Positions 1 to 10,500 are shown, numbered from the stretch's first letter. The stretch: 64,000 nt of DNA from an uncultured Prevotellaceae bacterium (GCA_900318865.1 ONMF01000004.1:1-64000), one strand, 5' to 3'. Made by a program: numbers and translations. The notes: generated from the letters alone by a model not told the origin.

Positions 1-428
1 CCCATGTGCTGATAGTAAATCATTTTCCCCGTAGCCACACGAATGTCGTCCGTCAGCCAACTGGCCACAATACGCTCTCCTTCGACAAAATTCTTGAATA
101 CACGAAGCAATGTGTCGTTTGGAATGCGCTCACCTATAATTTTGCGACTATTTGTATCATCGTGTTCACATCGTATACTGTCGAGGTAGAATACGTCCTC
201 CTCAATGCTCCAATATGAGGTGAAGCCATCCCAGTTGGATGAAGTAATAACGCGTTCTGCAGGAAGCACAGCCTTCAAGTGATGGTACAACAAAGAATCT
301 CTGCATACAGGCCTGTCCAACAACGCCCAACGAGTACCATTAATAAAAATAACATCACTGTCTTGACCAGTCGCATAAGCGACAGTCGTCAATAACAGAA
401 ATTGAATACATATTAAGATCTTTTTCAT
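1..428 (-). CDS. Secreted hypothetical protein, C-terminus cut off by the window edge
   Basis: An ATG at 428 opens a minus-strand frame of 142 codons with no stop before the left edge, so the C-terminus is missing. The protein starts MKKILICIQFLLLTTVAYA: basic residues, a hydrophobic core and an A-Y-A cleavage site, which is a standard signal peptide, so export to the periplasm or surface is likely. The rest is soluble and contains no motif I recognise. It lies 58 bp downstream of the next secreted protein on the same strand, so the two may share a transcript. Function is unknown. Confidence 0.7.
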   Translation of the reverse strand, partial: MKKILICIQFLLLTTVAYATGQDSDVIFINGTRWALLDRPVCRDSLLYHHLKAVLPAERVITSSNWDGFTSYWSIEEDVFYLDSIRCEHDDTNSRKIIGERIPNDTLLRVFKNFVEGERIVASWLTDDIRVATGKMIYYQHM

Positions 429-486
429 AACGTTAAATTCCGATTTATCTGTGTCGCCCTAATAACTGGAATTGATTACCGACCGG

Positions 487-1095
487 TTAATGTTTGAATC
501 GTCGGCCATTCCATTTAAGCACCTTCCGCTTGGAGGAGCCGTCGACATTCCACTGAGTGGCAACGATGTCCTTGCCGGCGCGTGGCAGCTCATAGGTGCA
601 GCCGTAATCGATTTCAAACCCGGGAGGGTCGCAAGCCACTATGCGTTTCGTGGCGATGTTGTAACGATAGAAACGAAAATCACACGTCTCGGTAAAACAT
701 GGACGGCCTTCGGTAAAACTTGCCATATTGTTGAAGGCGATGAGTTTGTGTTTTCCATCGGCCTCGTTCCAATAACAGACTTCCAGCCTGGAGATATGGT
801 CATAATCATCGCTGCTGTATTCCCAAACGATGTAACCGTTTTTTGTATCGATAGTCAACGTCTCGCCTTCTTCTTGCGGTAGGCCTTTGCTGTGGCGGGT
901 CATTGCATTTTGCAACATTTTCCACGGACGGTCACCACTTTCGTCCTCATCTTCATAGTTCAATGAAGGAAATGCAGCCCACACAAAATCGGTGATTGTG
1001 GGCTTGGTGCCTTTATAGTTCACTTTGATTCCAGTCTGCGCCATCAGCGACAGTGTGAGGCAAGTAAAAATAACTGCCGATGCTATTCTTCTCAT
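487..1095 (-). CDS. Secreted hypothetical protein (202 aa)
   Basis: The 202-residue protein opens with MRRIASAVIFTCLTLSLMAQ, a signal peptide with a cleavage site ending in A-Q as is common in Bacteroidales exported proteins. The mature part is rich in Asp, Glu, Trp and Tyr and has four cysteines (C-Y-W, R-P-C-F, E-T-C-D, G-C-T), which could form disulfides outside the cytoplasm. I see no enzymatic motif. A TATATTTG -7-type box (minus strand, 1240 to 1233) would give a leader of about 130 nt. The partial gene that follows at 428 is probably co-transcribed. Function unknown. Confidence 0.75.
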   Translation of the reverse strand: MRRIASAVIFTCLTLSLMAQTGIKVNYKGTKPTITDFVWAAFPSLNYEDEDESGDRPWKMLQNAMTRHSKGLPQEEGETLTIDTKNGYIVWEYSSDDYDHISRLEVCYWNEADGKHKLIAFNNMASFTEGRPCFTETCDFRFYRYNIATKRIVACDPPGFEIDYGCTYELPRAGKDIVATQWNVDGSSKRKVLKWNGRRFKH

Positions 1096-1514
1096 GATAT
1101 ATAGTTTTAGTTAAACATAAAAATTCCAAGTTCATTGTATTCAGGGCTCCGCCTCAGCATGGCTCAAGCAAGCTGTCGGTGTTAGGTATAATAAAAACAG
1201 CCATGTAATGATAATTTGCTGCTTTCATTTCACAAATATACACATTATTTTCTAAACAGCATTTGTTAATGAAACTTGTTTTATTCATTGGCCTTTGGTA
1301 GTAATTATTTATCAGGAGTGTTTCTGCCCCCCCCCCGCGTAGGTCATTCCAGATGCCGGTTGTTGTTCAAGTCGTCATATACGGAACTTGCCGTTCCCCC
1401 CAAAAAAAGTGACGAAGTCAAGAGATTACTCGGGCGTTGCTGCGGAGTGTGGTTCAGACTCTCCGGGTTGATTTTCATCATTTTTGTGTGGTTGGAGAGC
1501 AGACGAGATGAAAA
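1096..1514. other. Intergenic stretch without a convincing gene
   Basis: The 419 bp hold a run of ten C (1327-1336), a C6A7 run near 1396-1408, the TATATTTG box assigned to the minus-strand gene at 1095, and an 11-bp inverted repeat, TGATTTTCATC (1469-1479) with its complement at 1507-1517. The right arm of that repeat overlaps the stop codon of the leucine-rich repeat gene, so it may be a weak 3' structure for that transcript. Short plus-strand open frames here have Bacteroidales-atypical composition (Arg, Ser, Cys rich) and no signal of coding. Confidence 0.5.
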
Positions 1515-3167
1515 TCAGAACATCATCTTGCTCGTGGTGGTGGTGCCGTCGGAGTAACGGGTTATCACCACGTTCATGCCGGGAAGCGGCGAGGCGCTCA
1601 TGCGGCCTTGGAGGTCGACGTAGCGGGTGCCGGTTACGGTGTTCACAATGCTCACGGTGCTGTCGATGCCGGTAACGATGTGCTCATCGCTGTCGTTGAG
1701 GTCGACGGGGAAGACCATGTAGCCGATGTTGTCGGCCAGCTGGAGGTCGACCTTGGGGGCGACACGGCGCATGGGCGCCGGCTCTTGGCCCGGCTCCATG
1801 CGGCGCACGATGGCATGAAAGGTGTAGACCTGACCGGTGATGAGTTGATTCAGCAGGTCATCATACTCGTTGAGCGAGGTGTCGAAATGGAAGGTTCCGC
1901 TCAAGTCCTCGGTGTTGACCTTGTTTTCATCGTCGGGCTGGTACATGGGCACGCTGAAAGTCTGGGTCTCGGCGTCGTACACGGCCCAGTTGATTTCGCA
2001 GTATTCTTGTGGCTTGGGCGTGACAAAGAAATGCTGATGCCGCGGCATGTGGGTGTCGATGCCGCACTGTTGTGAGCCGGCGAAGCTGGGGACGATGTAG
2101 ACGTTGGGGATATAATTCACCGCATCATCACTTTGGGGCGTGCAGCCGTCGGCGACCTCAATGGCCGGGTTACGTTTGTTGACCAGCGTTCCTGTTATCG
2201 TCCCGCCCTTGATGATGTGCTTGCTCAATTGAGTCAGGCTTTCGCTGCCGAGATTGGTGAGCTCCACCCAGTTGCTCTGGTCGTAGACGTTGCCACGGTT
2301 GCTCATCAGGCCGGTCGATTTCATGTAGTCGAATTGGCCGGGCTTCGGCTCGGCAGGGGTCGGCCAGCGACAGCCGTCCTTGGCGTACAGGCTTCCGTTG
2401 ATGTCGATATAGACGGCCGTCAGGTCGTCGGCCACGGTGTAGGTCTTGCCCACGGTGCCGTAGTTTACAATCCACCACAGCGGGTAATTGGCATCGTGCT
2501 CTTGAAACAACCATGCTTCGAATTTACCCGACTCCTCGTAGGTGCTGTAGGTATCGGCCGGCACATGCAGCCTTGTGCCGTCGGCGGGGTTGCGGTCGGG
2601 CTTGCGCGACTGGTTGAACTCCAGACCTCCGTGCTCATCCTCGCCGGGGCGAGTGTAGACACCGTCCCACCAGTTGAAGCTGTCTAACTCGTCACGGGTG
2701 GTCATTAGGAAATACACATCGGTGACACCGGTGCATCCGTAGAACGCATGCGATTCGATTTCTCTGACGCTGGCCGGGATTACGACCATGGTGAGAGAGG
2801 AACAAAAGGCGAAGGCCTCCTCTTCGATTCGTTCCAAGCCGTCGGGCAAGATGATAGTTTTCAGGTTCTCACATCGGCAGAAGGCGTTCTGCCCAATGCT
2901 TGTGATGCCCTCGTCGATGGTTACCGAGGCAAGGGAGGTGTTGTCTTCAAACGCCCGGGCGTCGATGGCCACCACGTCAAGGCCTTCGACCACGCTCAGG
3001 ATGTGCAGGCCGTCGCTCAGTTCGAGCTCGTCGCATCCGCTGACGGTATAGGCCTGCTCCACTTGCGACCACGTGTAGACCACACCGCCAACGGTGACCG
3101 GAGAGTTGACGGCATGGCCCCACAGCGCGGCCAGCAATAGAATGATGGAATAGAATCGCTTGCTCAT
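1515..3167 (-). CDS. BspA-type leucine-rich repeat surface protein with type IX-like C-terminal tail
   Basis: The 550-residue protein begins with a signal peptide (MSKRFYSIILLLAALWGHA). Residues about 65-155 form four LRR_5/BspA-type repeats, with phrases such as ITSIGQNAFCRCENLKTI and LERIEEEAFAFCSSL. This fold is known from Bacteroidales surface proteins that bind host or matrix ligands. The middle, about 160-480, is not recognised. The last 50 residues read RYVDLQG...PLPGMNVVITRYSDG, a beta-rich module close to type IX secretion sorting domains, so delivery to the surface is inferred. A 34-codon signal-like ORF lies 15 bp upstream. The ligand is unknown. Confidence 0.8.
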   Translation of the reverse strand: MSKRFYSIILLLAALWGHAVNSPVTVGGVVYTWSQVEQAYTVSGCDELELSDGLHILSVVEGLDVVAIDARAFEDNTSLASVTIDEGITSIGQNAFCRCENLKTIILPDGLERIEEEAFAFCSSLTMVVIPASVREIESHAFYGCTGVTDVYFLMTTRDELDSFNWWDGVYTRPGEDEHGGLEFNQSRKPDRNPADGTRLHVPADTYSTYEESGKFEAWLFQEHDANYPLWWIVNYGTVGKTYTVADDLTAVYIDINGSLYAKDGCRWPTPAEPKPGQFDYMKSTGLMSNRGNVYDQSNWVELTNLGSESLTQLSKHIIKGGTITGTLVNKRNPAIEVADGCTPQSDDAVNYIPNVYIVPSFAGSQQCGIDTHMPRHQHFFVTPKPQEYCEINWAVYDAETQTFSVPMYQPDDENKVNTEDLSGTFHFDTSLNEYDDLLNQLITGQVYTFHAIVRRMEPGQEPAPMRRVAPKVDLQLADNIGYMVFPVDLNDSDEHIVTGIDSTVSIVNTVTGTRYVDLQGRMSASPLPGMNVVITRYSDGTTTTSKMMF

Positions 3168-3182
3168 CGTTTCATGATGCGT

Positions 3183-3287
3183 TTAACGGCGTGGTAGCCA
3201 TTGACCGGAGATGGCACTCACGGTCTGCGGCAATAGCAACATTGCCATTACCAATATGAGAAGAGTAGAATAATAATTACGATTCAT
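3183..3287 (-). CDS. Candidate 34-residue signal-like small protein
   Basis: An ATG at 3287 starts a frame of 34 codons ending in TAA at 3183, just 15 bp before the start of the leucine-rich repeat gene on the same strand. The product has a basic N-terminus, a hydrophobic stretch (LLILVMAMLLLP) and a short polar tail with two final Arg. It looks like an exported or membrane microprotein, or the remains of a signal peptide. A TATATTTG box at 3349-3342 (minus) would place the transcript start about 50 nt upstream. A translated leader for the downstream gene is an alternative. No homologue is claimed. Confidence 0.4.
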   Translation of the reverse strand: MNRNYYSTLLILVMAMLLLPQTVSAISGQWLPRR

Positions 3288-3459
3288 ATCTTGTTCTTAT
3301 TTGTTGTTGCGATTTGTATGGGTTTTATTTATTGCAAGTTACAAATATACAACAAATAATTGCAAATAGATTATTTTTTTTAAAAATGATTGTTTTATAA
3401 ACAACTATCCAGTAGAATGGTAGGTTGTCAATAGAAGCGGCTCCTGAAAACAGGGTGAT

Positions 3460-6400
3460 TCATGCTGAGGGCAGGGTTGTGATGGTGCGCAAGATGCCGA
3501 GGGCTTGGCTCACTGTGGCCACATCGTTGATGAGGACAGAGCGCTTGCCGCCCACCTGGCGGAGCTGGCATTGGCGGGGATGCTGCTGCAGGTAGGTGAT
3601 GATGCGGCCAAATGCAGGCGACAGATAGTAGGCCTTGTTTTCGTCACCCACAAAGTAGATGTACATCTTGCCCGTGCGCAGCGCGATTTTCTCAATTCCC
3701 AGGCGGCGTGCGGCATGGCGCAGCGGCACGATGCGGATGAGCTCGCGACCCATTTCGGGCACGGGGCCGAAACGGTCGACCAGCCTTGCCTCGAATTGCT
3801 CCACCTCGCTGTCGGTGGTCATGTTGTCGAGCTCGCGGTACAGGCTGATGCGCTCGCTCACCTGCGGCACGTAATCGTCGGCGAACATTAGTTCGAGGTC
3901 GGTGTCGATGGTGCAATCGGTGACGTACTCAGCCTGCTCGCCGGTTGCGAGCGATGTTTGAGCCGTCTGTTCGGCAAAGGTGTCGGCAAATTCTTCGGTT
4001 TTGAGTTCCAGAACGGCTTCCCGGAGGATTTTTTGGTAGGTCTCGTAGCCCAGGTCGGCGATAAATCCGCTTTGCTCAGCACCCAGCAGATTGCCGGCCC
4101 CGCGGATGTCGAGGTCTTGCATGGCAATGTGGATGCCGGCCCCCAGGTCGCTGAAACTCTCGATGGCCTGCAGCCGCCTGCGCGCCACGGGGGTGAGCGG
4201 TTTTCCGGGGGGCACCAGCAGGTAGCAGAAGGCCTTGCGGTTGCTGCGTCCCACGCGTCCGCGCAGCTGGTGCAGCTCGCTCAACCCGAAGTTTTGCGCG
4301 TTGTTGATGATGATGGTGTTCACGTTGGGCATGTCGAGGCCGCTTTCGATGATGGTGGTGGCGATGAGCACGTCGTAGTCGTGGTTGGCAAAGTCGATAA
4401 TGACTTGCTCCAGCTTGTCGGGCGGCAGCTGGCCGTGCCCCACCACCACGCGTGCATCGGGAACGAGGCGGCGCACCATGTTCTCCAGGTTGTAGAGCTG
4501 TTCCACGCGGTTGTTGACGATAAAGACTTGGCCGTTGCGCGACAGCTCGTAATTGATGGCTTCGGCCATCACGTCGTCGTTGAGCGTGCCCAGCGAGGTG
4601 AGGATGGGGTAGCGGTTGGCCGGCGGGGTGGTGATGGCGCTCAGGTCGCGCGCTCCCATCAGCGAGAACTGCAATGTGCGCGGTATGGGTGTGGCACTCA
4701 TGGTGAGCGTGTCGACGTTTACCTTGAGCTGCTTGAGTTTTTCCTTGACCGACACACCGAATTTTTGCTCCTCATCCACCACAAGCAGCCCCAGGTCCTT
4801 GAATTTCACGGCCTTGCCGATGAGCTTGTGGGTGCCGATGATGATGTCTATTTTGCCCTGTTCCAGGTCGGCCAGGATTTGTTTCACTTCCTTGGGCTTG
4901 CGTGCCCGGCTCAGGTAGTCCACACGCACCGGGAACTCCTTGAGGCGGTCGCTGAAGGTGTTGTAGTGCTGGAAGGCCAGCACTGTGGTGGGCACCAACA
5001 CTGCCGTCTGCTTGCCGTCGGTGGCGGCCTTGAAAGCCGCGCGGATGGCAATCTCGGTCTTGCCGAAGCCCACGTCTCCGCAGATGAGGCGGTCCATGGG
5101 CTTGGCGCTTTCCATGTCGGCCTTGACGGCTTGGGTGGCCTTGAGCTGGTCGGGGGTGTCTTCGTAGATGAACGATGCCTCGAGTTCCTGCTGCATGTAG
5201 CCATCGGGGCTGAAGGCAAATCCGTGTTCCTCGCGCCGTGCGGCATAAAGCTTGATCAGGTCGCGCGCGATGTCCTTGAGACGGCTCTTGGTGCGCGCCT
5301 TCATCTTGTTCCAGGCTCCCGAGCCCAGCTTGTTAAGCCTTGGCTCCTCGCCCTCGCGGCCTCGATATTTCGACAACTTGTGCAGCGAGTGAATCGACAC
5401 AAAAATCTTGTCGCCGTTGAGGTAAGTGAGCTTGATCATTTCCTGCATGGTGCCGTTCACTGCGGTGCGCAGCAGCCCGCCGAACTTGCCTATGCCATGG
5501 TCTTCGTGGACGATGTAGTCGCCCACTTCGATTTGGTTGAGCTCTTTGAGCGACAGGGCCAGCTTGCCCGAGCGTGCACGGTCGCTCTTGAGGTTGTACT
5601 TGTGGAAACGGTCGAAAATCTGATGGTCGGTGAAGACGCACATTTTCAGCTCATCATCCACAAAACCCTCGTGCAGTGTGCGCAGCACCGGCTCGAAGGT
5701 GATGTCGTCGCCGCGGTCGGCAAAGATGACCTTGAGGCGTTCAATCTGCTTGGCACTGTCGCTCAGTATATATATAATGTAGCCCCGGGCCAGAAATCCC
5801 TTGAACGAATCGCTGATGAGGTCAAAGTTCTTGTGGTAAATGCCCTGTGGTGTGCAGTGCAGCGTGAGGCGGGCGTCGCAGCGCGAGGCACTCTCGCCCA
5901 TGGCGTAGTCGATGCGCCGATGCCGCTCAACGGCCGTCACAAATTGTGCCGCGTCCACCACATGGCGCATGGCGCCCAGGTCGCCCTCGTCGGCAATGAG
6001 GGCGCTGGCCGACATTCCCTCGTCGCCGATGGCCTTGACGCGTGTTTTCAGCCATTCCACATCGTGGCACACCAGCACAGTGTCGGGGCCCACGTATTCC
6101 AGCAGCGAGGTGCCGCCGTCGGCGTCGCCATTCTGGTTGTGCAGGATGCCGATGCTCGTCACCTGCTGCTCGGAGAGCTGGGTTTCCACGTTGAATGTGC
6201 GGATGGAGTCGATTTCGTCGCCAAAGAAGTCCACACGGTAGGGCAGCTCGTTGCTGAAGGAGTACACGTCGAGGATGGAGCCGCGCAGCGAAAACTGTCC
6301 CGGCTCGTAAACATAGTCTTGCTCGGCAAACCCCATGGAGCGTAATTTCTTGACGATGGACGTGACATCGACCGATTGGCCCACGCTCAGTGCAATGGTT

Positions 6401-6822
6401 GAACGCTCCACCTGCTCGCGTGAGGTCACCCGCTCGGCCAGCGCTTCGGGATAAGTGACCACCCAGCGCAGTTCCTTGCTGGTGTGCCACTGGTTGAGGA
6501 CCTCGGTGCGCAGGATTTCGCTCGGTGCGTCCACCTGGCCGTACTTGATGTCGCGCTTGTAGCCCGACGGGAAGATGAGTGCCCGGCCCTCGCCTGTGAG
6601 CTGGCACAGGTCGTTATAGACGTAGCCCGCCTCGTCGAGGTCGTTGGCAATGATGAGGTAGGGTCGAGCCAGGCGCGGCAGCTGTGCAAAAAGCACGGTG
6701 GCCGCCGAGCCGGCGAGCCCGTCGATGCCAATGGTGTGCACCCGCTTGCTTGCCAGCAGCTTTTTGATGGCTGTCGTGCGAGCGCTGTTGTTGAACAAAT
6801 CGGTCAGTCGGGCTATTTCCAT
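3460..6822 (-). CDS. mfd: Transcription-repair coupling factor Mfd
   Basis: Mfd removes RNA polymerase stalled at DNA lesions and recruits UvrA. The 1120 residues match the family's usual 1,100-1,150. Residues about 1-340 form the UvrB-like N-terminal region (YRVDFFGDEIDSIRTF near 195-210). The polymerase-interacting domain follows, marked by VGDYIVHEDHGIGKFGG at 433-449. The translocase has Walker A GDVGFGKTE (582-590) and the DEEQ box (683-686). SATPIPRTL and RGRVGRS mark later helicase motifs, and a TRCF C-terminal domain ends the protein. The start ATG at 6822 precedes MEIARLTDLF. It lies 97 bp downstream of the deacetylase gene. All key motifs are present. Confidence 0.97.
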   Translation of the reverse strand: MEIARLTDLFNNSARTTAIKKLLASKRVHTIGIDGLAGSAATVLFAQLPRLARPYLIIANDLDEAGYVYNDLCQLTGEGRALIFPSGYKRDIKYGQVDAPSEILRTEVLNQWHTSKELRWVVTYPEALAERVTSREQVERSTIALSVGQSVDVTSIVKKLRSMGFAEQDYVYEPGQFSLRGSILDVYSFSNELPYRVDFFGDEIDSIRTFNVETQLSEQQVTSIGILHNQNGDADGGTSLLEYVGPDTVLVCHDVEWLKTRVKAIGDEGMSASALIADEGDLGAMRHVVDAAQFVTAVERHRRIDYAMGESASRCDARLTLHCTPQGIYHKNFDLISDSFKGFLARGYIIYILSDSAKQIERLKVIFADRGDDITFEPVLRTLHEGFVDDELKMCVFTDHQIFDRFHKYNLKSDRARSGKLALSLKELNQIEVGDYIVHEDHGIGKFGGLLRTAVNGTMQEMIKLTYLNGDKIFVSIHSLHKLSKYRGREGEEPRLNKLGSGAWNKMKARTKSRLKDIARDLIKLYAARREEHGFAFSPDGYMQQELEASFIYEDTPDQLKATQAVKADMESAKPMDRLICGDVGFGKTEIAIRAAFKAATDGKQTAVLVPTTVLAFQHYNTFSDRLKEFPVRVDYLSRARKPKEVKQILADLEQGKIDIIIGTHKLIGKAVKFKDLGLLVVDEEQKFGVSVKEKLKQLKVNVDTLTMSATPIPRTLQFSLMGARDLSAITTPPANRYPILTSLGTLNDDVMAEAINYELSRNGQVFIVNNRVEQLYNLENMVRRLVPDARVVVGHGQLPPDKLEQVIIDFANHDYDVLIATTIIESGLDMPNVNTIIINNAQNFGLSELHQLRGRVGRSNRKAFCYLLVPPGKPLTPVARRRLQAIESFSDLGAGIHIAMQDLDIRGAGNLLGAEQSGFIADLGYETYQKILREAVLELKTEEFADTFAEQTAQTSLATGEQAEYVTDCTIDTDLELMFADDYVPQVSERISLYRELDNMTTDSEVEQFEARLVDRFGPVPEMGRELIRIVPLRHAARRLGIEKIALRTGKMYIYFVGDENKAYYLSPAFGRIITYLQQHPRQCQLRQVGGKRSVLINDVATVSQALGILRTITTLPSA

Positions 6823-6919
6823 GGGTCGGTGGTGGTTTAGGGATGTTTAATGACTATCAGAACCGCAATACTGATGACCAAGGAAACCATAGGTCGGAAA
6901 TGTGTGGAGGTGTCAGGGG

Positions 6920-7537
6920 TTAAAGTTCGGGGATTTTGTCGAATTTGTAGCCTTGCGACTGCAGCCATTCGATGGCGCGCGGCAACGCGTATTTCATGTT
7001 GCGCTCGGCCTTGAGCGAGTCGTGAAACACGATGATGGAGCCGTTGCGGGCATAGCGGCGCACATTGGTCAGCACCCGCTCGCCGGTGAGCTTGCGGCTG
7101 TAGTCGCGTGTCACCAGGTCGTACATCACAATGGTGAAGCGCGAGCGCAGCACCTTGCTTTGCCCCCAGCGCAGCAGGCCGTGAGGCGGGCGGAACAAGG
7201 TGCTCCCTATCAGTTCGTGGGCCTTGAACACATTGTGAAGATAGGCCCGTGTGGTAACCTTCGACCCCTGCAGGTGATTCATGGTGTGGTTGCCCACGGT
7301 GTGCCCTCGCCGCTTGATTTCCTGAAACAACTCGGGATTGCGCGCCACATTGTCGCCCACGCAGAAGAACGTGGCCTTCACGCCGTAGTGGTCGAGCGTG
7401 TCGAGCACCCAGGGCGTGACTTCGGGAATGGGGCCGTCGTCAAAGGTCAGGTAGACCGTGTGCTCGCGCTTGTGAATGCGCCACACGGTCTCCGGAAACA
7501 GCATGCGATAGAGCAGGGGCGGACGTTCTACAAGCAT
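6920..7537 (-). CDS. NodB-type polysaccharide deacetylase (carbohydrate esterase 4)
   Basis: The 205-residue protein is a compact CE4 deacetylase; such enzymes remove acetyl groups from N-acetyl sugars of peptidoglycan, chitin oligomers or capsules using a metal. Visible motifs are TFDDGP (31-36, catalytic base and metal Asp), NHTMNH (83-88, the H-x3-H metal ligands), RPPHG (116-120) and IIVFHDS near 172-178. I see no clear signal peptide, so it is either cytoplasmic or exported unconventionally. The gene starts 1 bp after the GT117 gene stops, so the two are almost certainly co-transcribed and may act on the same glycan. The substrate cannot be read from sequence. Confidence 0.9.
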   Translation of the reverse strand: MLVERPPLLYRMLFPETVWRIHKREHTVYLTFDDGPIPEVTPWVLDTLDHYGVKATFFCVGDNVARNPELFQEIKRRGHTVGNHTMNHLQGSKVTTRAYLHNVFKAHELIGSTLFRPPHGLLRWGQSKVLRSRFTIVMYDLVTRDYSRKLTGERVLTNVRRYARNGSIIVFHDSLKAERNMKYALPRAIEWLQSQGYKFDKIPEL

Positions 7538-7538
7538 C

Positions 7539-10500
7539 TCACTGCTGGCTGTCGGGTTCTACTGTGACTTCGTCACCGGCTTGTGCCTCGGGTTTCGATG
7601 CCTTCATGAAGGAGTAGACGCGGTCCAGATTCACACCTTGCTGCTGGATTTGGTTCATGAGCGTTTCCAAGCCGCCCTCGTCGAGTGAGGCATAGTCTTG
7701 AATGAGCATCGGCAGGTAGCGCTGGTCGATGAAGCGGTCCACCATGGTGAGGCGGTCGTACTGGCCGGGCGTGAGCGACTGGTAGTAGCGCACATATCCG
7801 GCATAACGCATGACCTCGGCCTTGAGGATGTCGATGGCTTTCCGGGTGGCTTCCTTGTTGCCGGTTTGCTGTCCGATGAAGGCGTAGGTGTCGGCCACCT
7901 GCTGCCCCATCTGCACGGCAAACGGTGCTGCGCCGAGCGGCAGTTTCTCCATCATGGTGTTGAGCACCTTGACGGCCTTGTCGAAGCGGTCGGCGGCATA
8001 GGACTGGGGCGCTTGGCCCATGAACGACGCCTGGCCGTTTTTGCCGGCTTCCTTGGCTGCCATGCCCTCGTAGGTGAGGTCCATGGCCAGTGTGGTCATG
8101 GCGCTGCGCAGCGTGGTGACCATGCGGCGCACCGTCTCGTCGAGGTAGAGCGATCCGGGCTTGGCCACATCGATGCCTCCCCAGCGGAATTTGTTCATCA
8201 CGTTATCGTACATCTTGTCGGTGGCCGACATGATGTCGCCCGATTCCGACATGCCCTTGAGCGGCGTCACCTGATAAGCCATGCCGGTGTTGCGCAGATA
8301 GGGCGAGAGACCCAGATAATAGCTCGTGGGCACAGTCATGGCAAAGTAGCACGGCCGCTTCCATCCCTGTTCGATGCTCGAGGCGATGATGTCGAGCGAC
8401 ATGACTTGGCTCGATGTCAGGCCGCTGCCCAGCCGGTCGAGCGACAGCCCGATGTATTCCTCGACCATGTCGCGCTGGTTTTCGGTCACCACGCCGGCCT
8501 TGATGGCCTGGTCGGCATCAATGGGGATGAAAGTGCGCGGATACTTGATTTCGCTCATGCCGTAGGGGTTGTTCTTGTAGTTGGGGCCATAGAGGTGCTC
8601 CAGCGACTTGAGAACTGGCACCGGCATGGTGTCGGGGTCGATAAAGTAGTTGAACTGGCGGTTGTCGTAGGCAAAGGTCATCTTGTCGGCCTTCATGGGC
8701 AGGGGGGCCGATTCGTAGGCCGGTCGCTGCATCTGGGCAATGTACCAGTCGGTGGCCAGGTAGCTCAGGTTCACCACGCGCACGTCGGTGCGGAAGTTTT
8801 CCACCTCCTGGCAGTACCAGAGCGGGAACGTGTCGTTGTCACCGTTGGTGAAAATCACGGCATTGGGCTCAAGGCTTGCCAGATAGTTCATGCCGAAGTC
8901 GCGCGCTGCATAGCGTCCGCTGCGGTCGTGGTCGTCCCACGTTTGGCTCACCATTTGCAGTGGCACGCCCAGTCCGATGAGGGCAGCCAGGCCGGCTACG
9001 GCCAGCCCCTTGGTGGTGTTGCCCAGTTCTTCGCGCTGGCCGCTCTTCTTGTCTTTCTTGGCCATGAGCCACAAGATGGTGCGCCACAATCCGGCCACTC
9101 CGAATCCAATCCAGATGGCGTAGGCATAGAAGGAGCCCGCGTAAGCATAGTCGCGCTCGCGCGGCTGGCTGGGCGTTTGGTTCAGGTACATCACGATGGC
9201 AATGCCGGTCATGAAGAACAAGAAGAACACCACCCAGAACTGCTCGATGCCGCGCTTGCCCCGGTAGGCCTGCCACAGCAGTCCCACGACACCCAGCAAG
9301 AGTGGGAGCAGATAGAACACATTGTGGCCCTTGTTCCCGCTGCCCAGGTCGTCGGGGAGCAGGCTCTGGTCGCCCAGGCGTGGATTGTCGATGAACGGGA
9401 TTCCCGACACCCAGTTGCCCTGTGTCACCTCGCCCATGCCCTGAATGTCGTTCTGGCGGCCGGCAAAGTTCCACATGAAGTAGCGCCAGTACATGTAGTT
9501 GAGCTGGTATTCGATGAAGAAACGCAGGTTCTCCATCACGGTGGGCTTGATTTTCGGTTCTTTGTTAATTGCGTTGCCGTCGGCATCGACATGTGTGGTG
9601 GCCATCACCTCGGTTCCCTCCATGTCGAGCCATTCCTGGTATTCGCGGGCGTGCGCCTCGCTGTGGATGCGCGGGAACACCATGTTCTGCTCGGGGGCGT
9701 AGGTGTAGTTGGTCTTATAGCCCAGTTGCACATATTCGTCCTTGTCGCCGGCGTTCTCTTTCACTTTCTGTGCATAGATTGCGCGGCCTTCGCTGTAGTC
9801 GGGCTTCAAAGTGCCATTGCCGGCATCCTTGTAAACTACTTCGCTGAAGACGGTGCGTCCGTAGAGCAGCGGCGTCTCGCCATATTGCTCGCGGCTCAGA
9901 TACTTGGCCAGGGCAAAGGTGTTGCTGGGCGAGTTCTCATCGAGCGGCGTCAGGGCGTTGCTGCGAATCAAAATCAGCGCATAGCTGGCGAAGCCGATGA
10001 AAATGACCAGAATGGAAAGTGAGATGTTGGCAAAAATGCGTGTGGGAATCTGCGGGCAGAATTTGAACAGATACACCGCCAGTGCTATCAGCAGCAGCAC
10101 GGGGATGAACATGTTGTCGCCGATAAACAGGGCGCCGCTGAGCAGGATGCCCATGAGGAACGACAGCTTGATGCGGCCTTCGCTGCGGCCGGTGTACAAT
10201 TCATAGATGTTCCAGACCAGCACGGCCACCAGCAGAATGGCGTAGATGAGCACGCCGCTGTTATAGCTCATGCCCAGGGTGTTGACACACAGCAGGTCGA
10301 AGTATTGTCCCCACTCCACAAAACCGGGCTCCAGCCCGTAGAGGATAAACACGATGATGCCGAACGACACGAGCAGTGTGATGAGCGACCCCTTAGCCGT
10401 GGTGTTCTTGTACTTGCGGTAGTAGAACACCAGTGCAATGGCTGGGATGCACAGCAGGTTGAGCAGGTGCACGCCCAGCGACAGGCCGAACACATAGGCA

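Noticed and set aside
1276..1557. A 93-codon plus-strand open frame over the C10 tract
   Set aside because: Its translation is unlike Bacteroidales proteins and overlaps the end of the leucine-rich repeat gene on the other strand.
3958..6345. A 795-codon open frame on the plus strand opposite mfd
   Set aside because: It lies wholly antisense to mfd, whose catalytic motifs are all in place, and its translation is low in typical hydrophobic patterns and rich in His, Val and Gly. High GC and biased third positions create such long antisense frames throughout this window.
7698..10022. A 774-codon plus-strand open frame opposite the GT117 gene
   Set aside because: Same artefact as opposite mfd; the membrane segments and conserved loops are on the minus strand.
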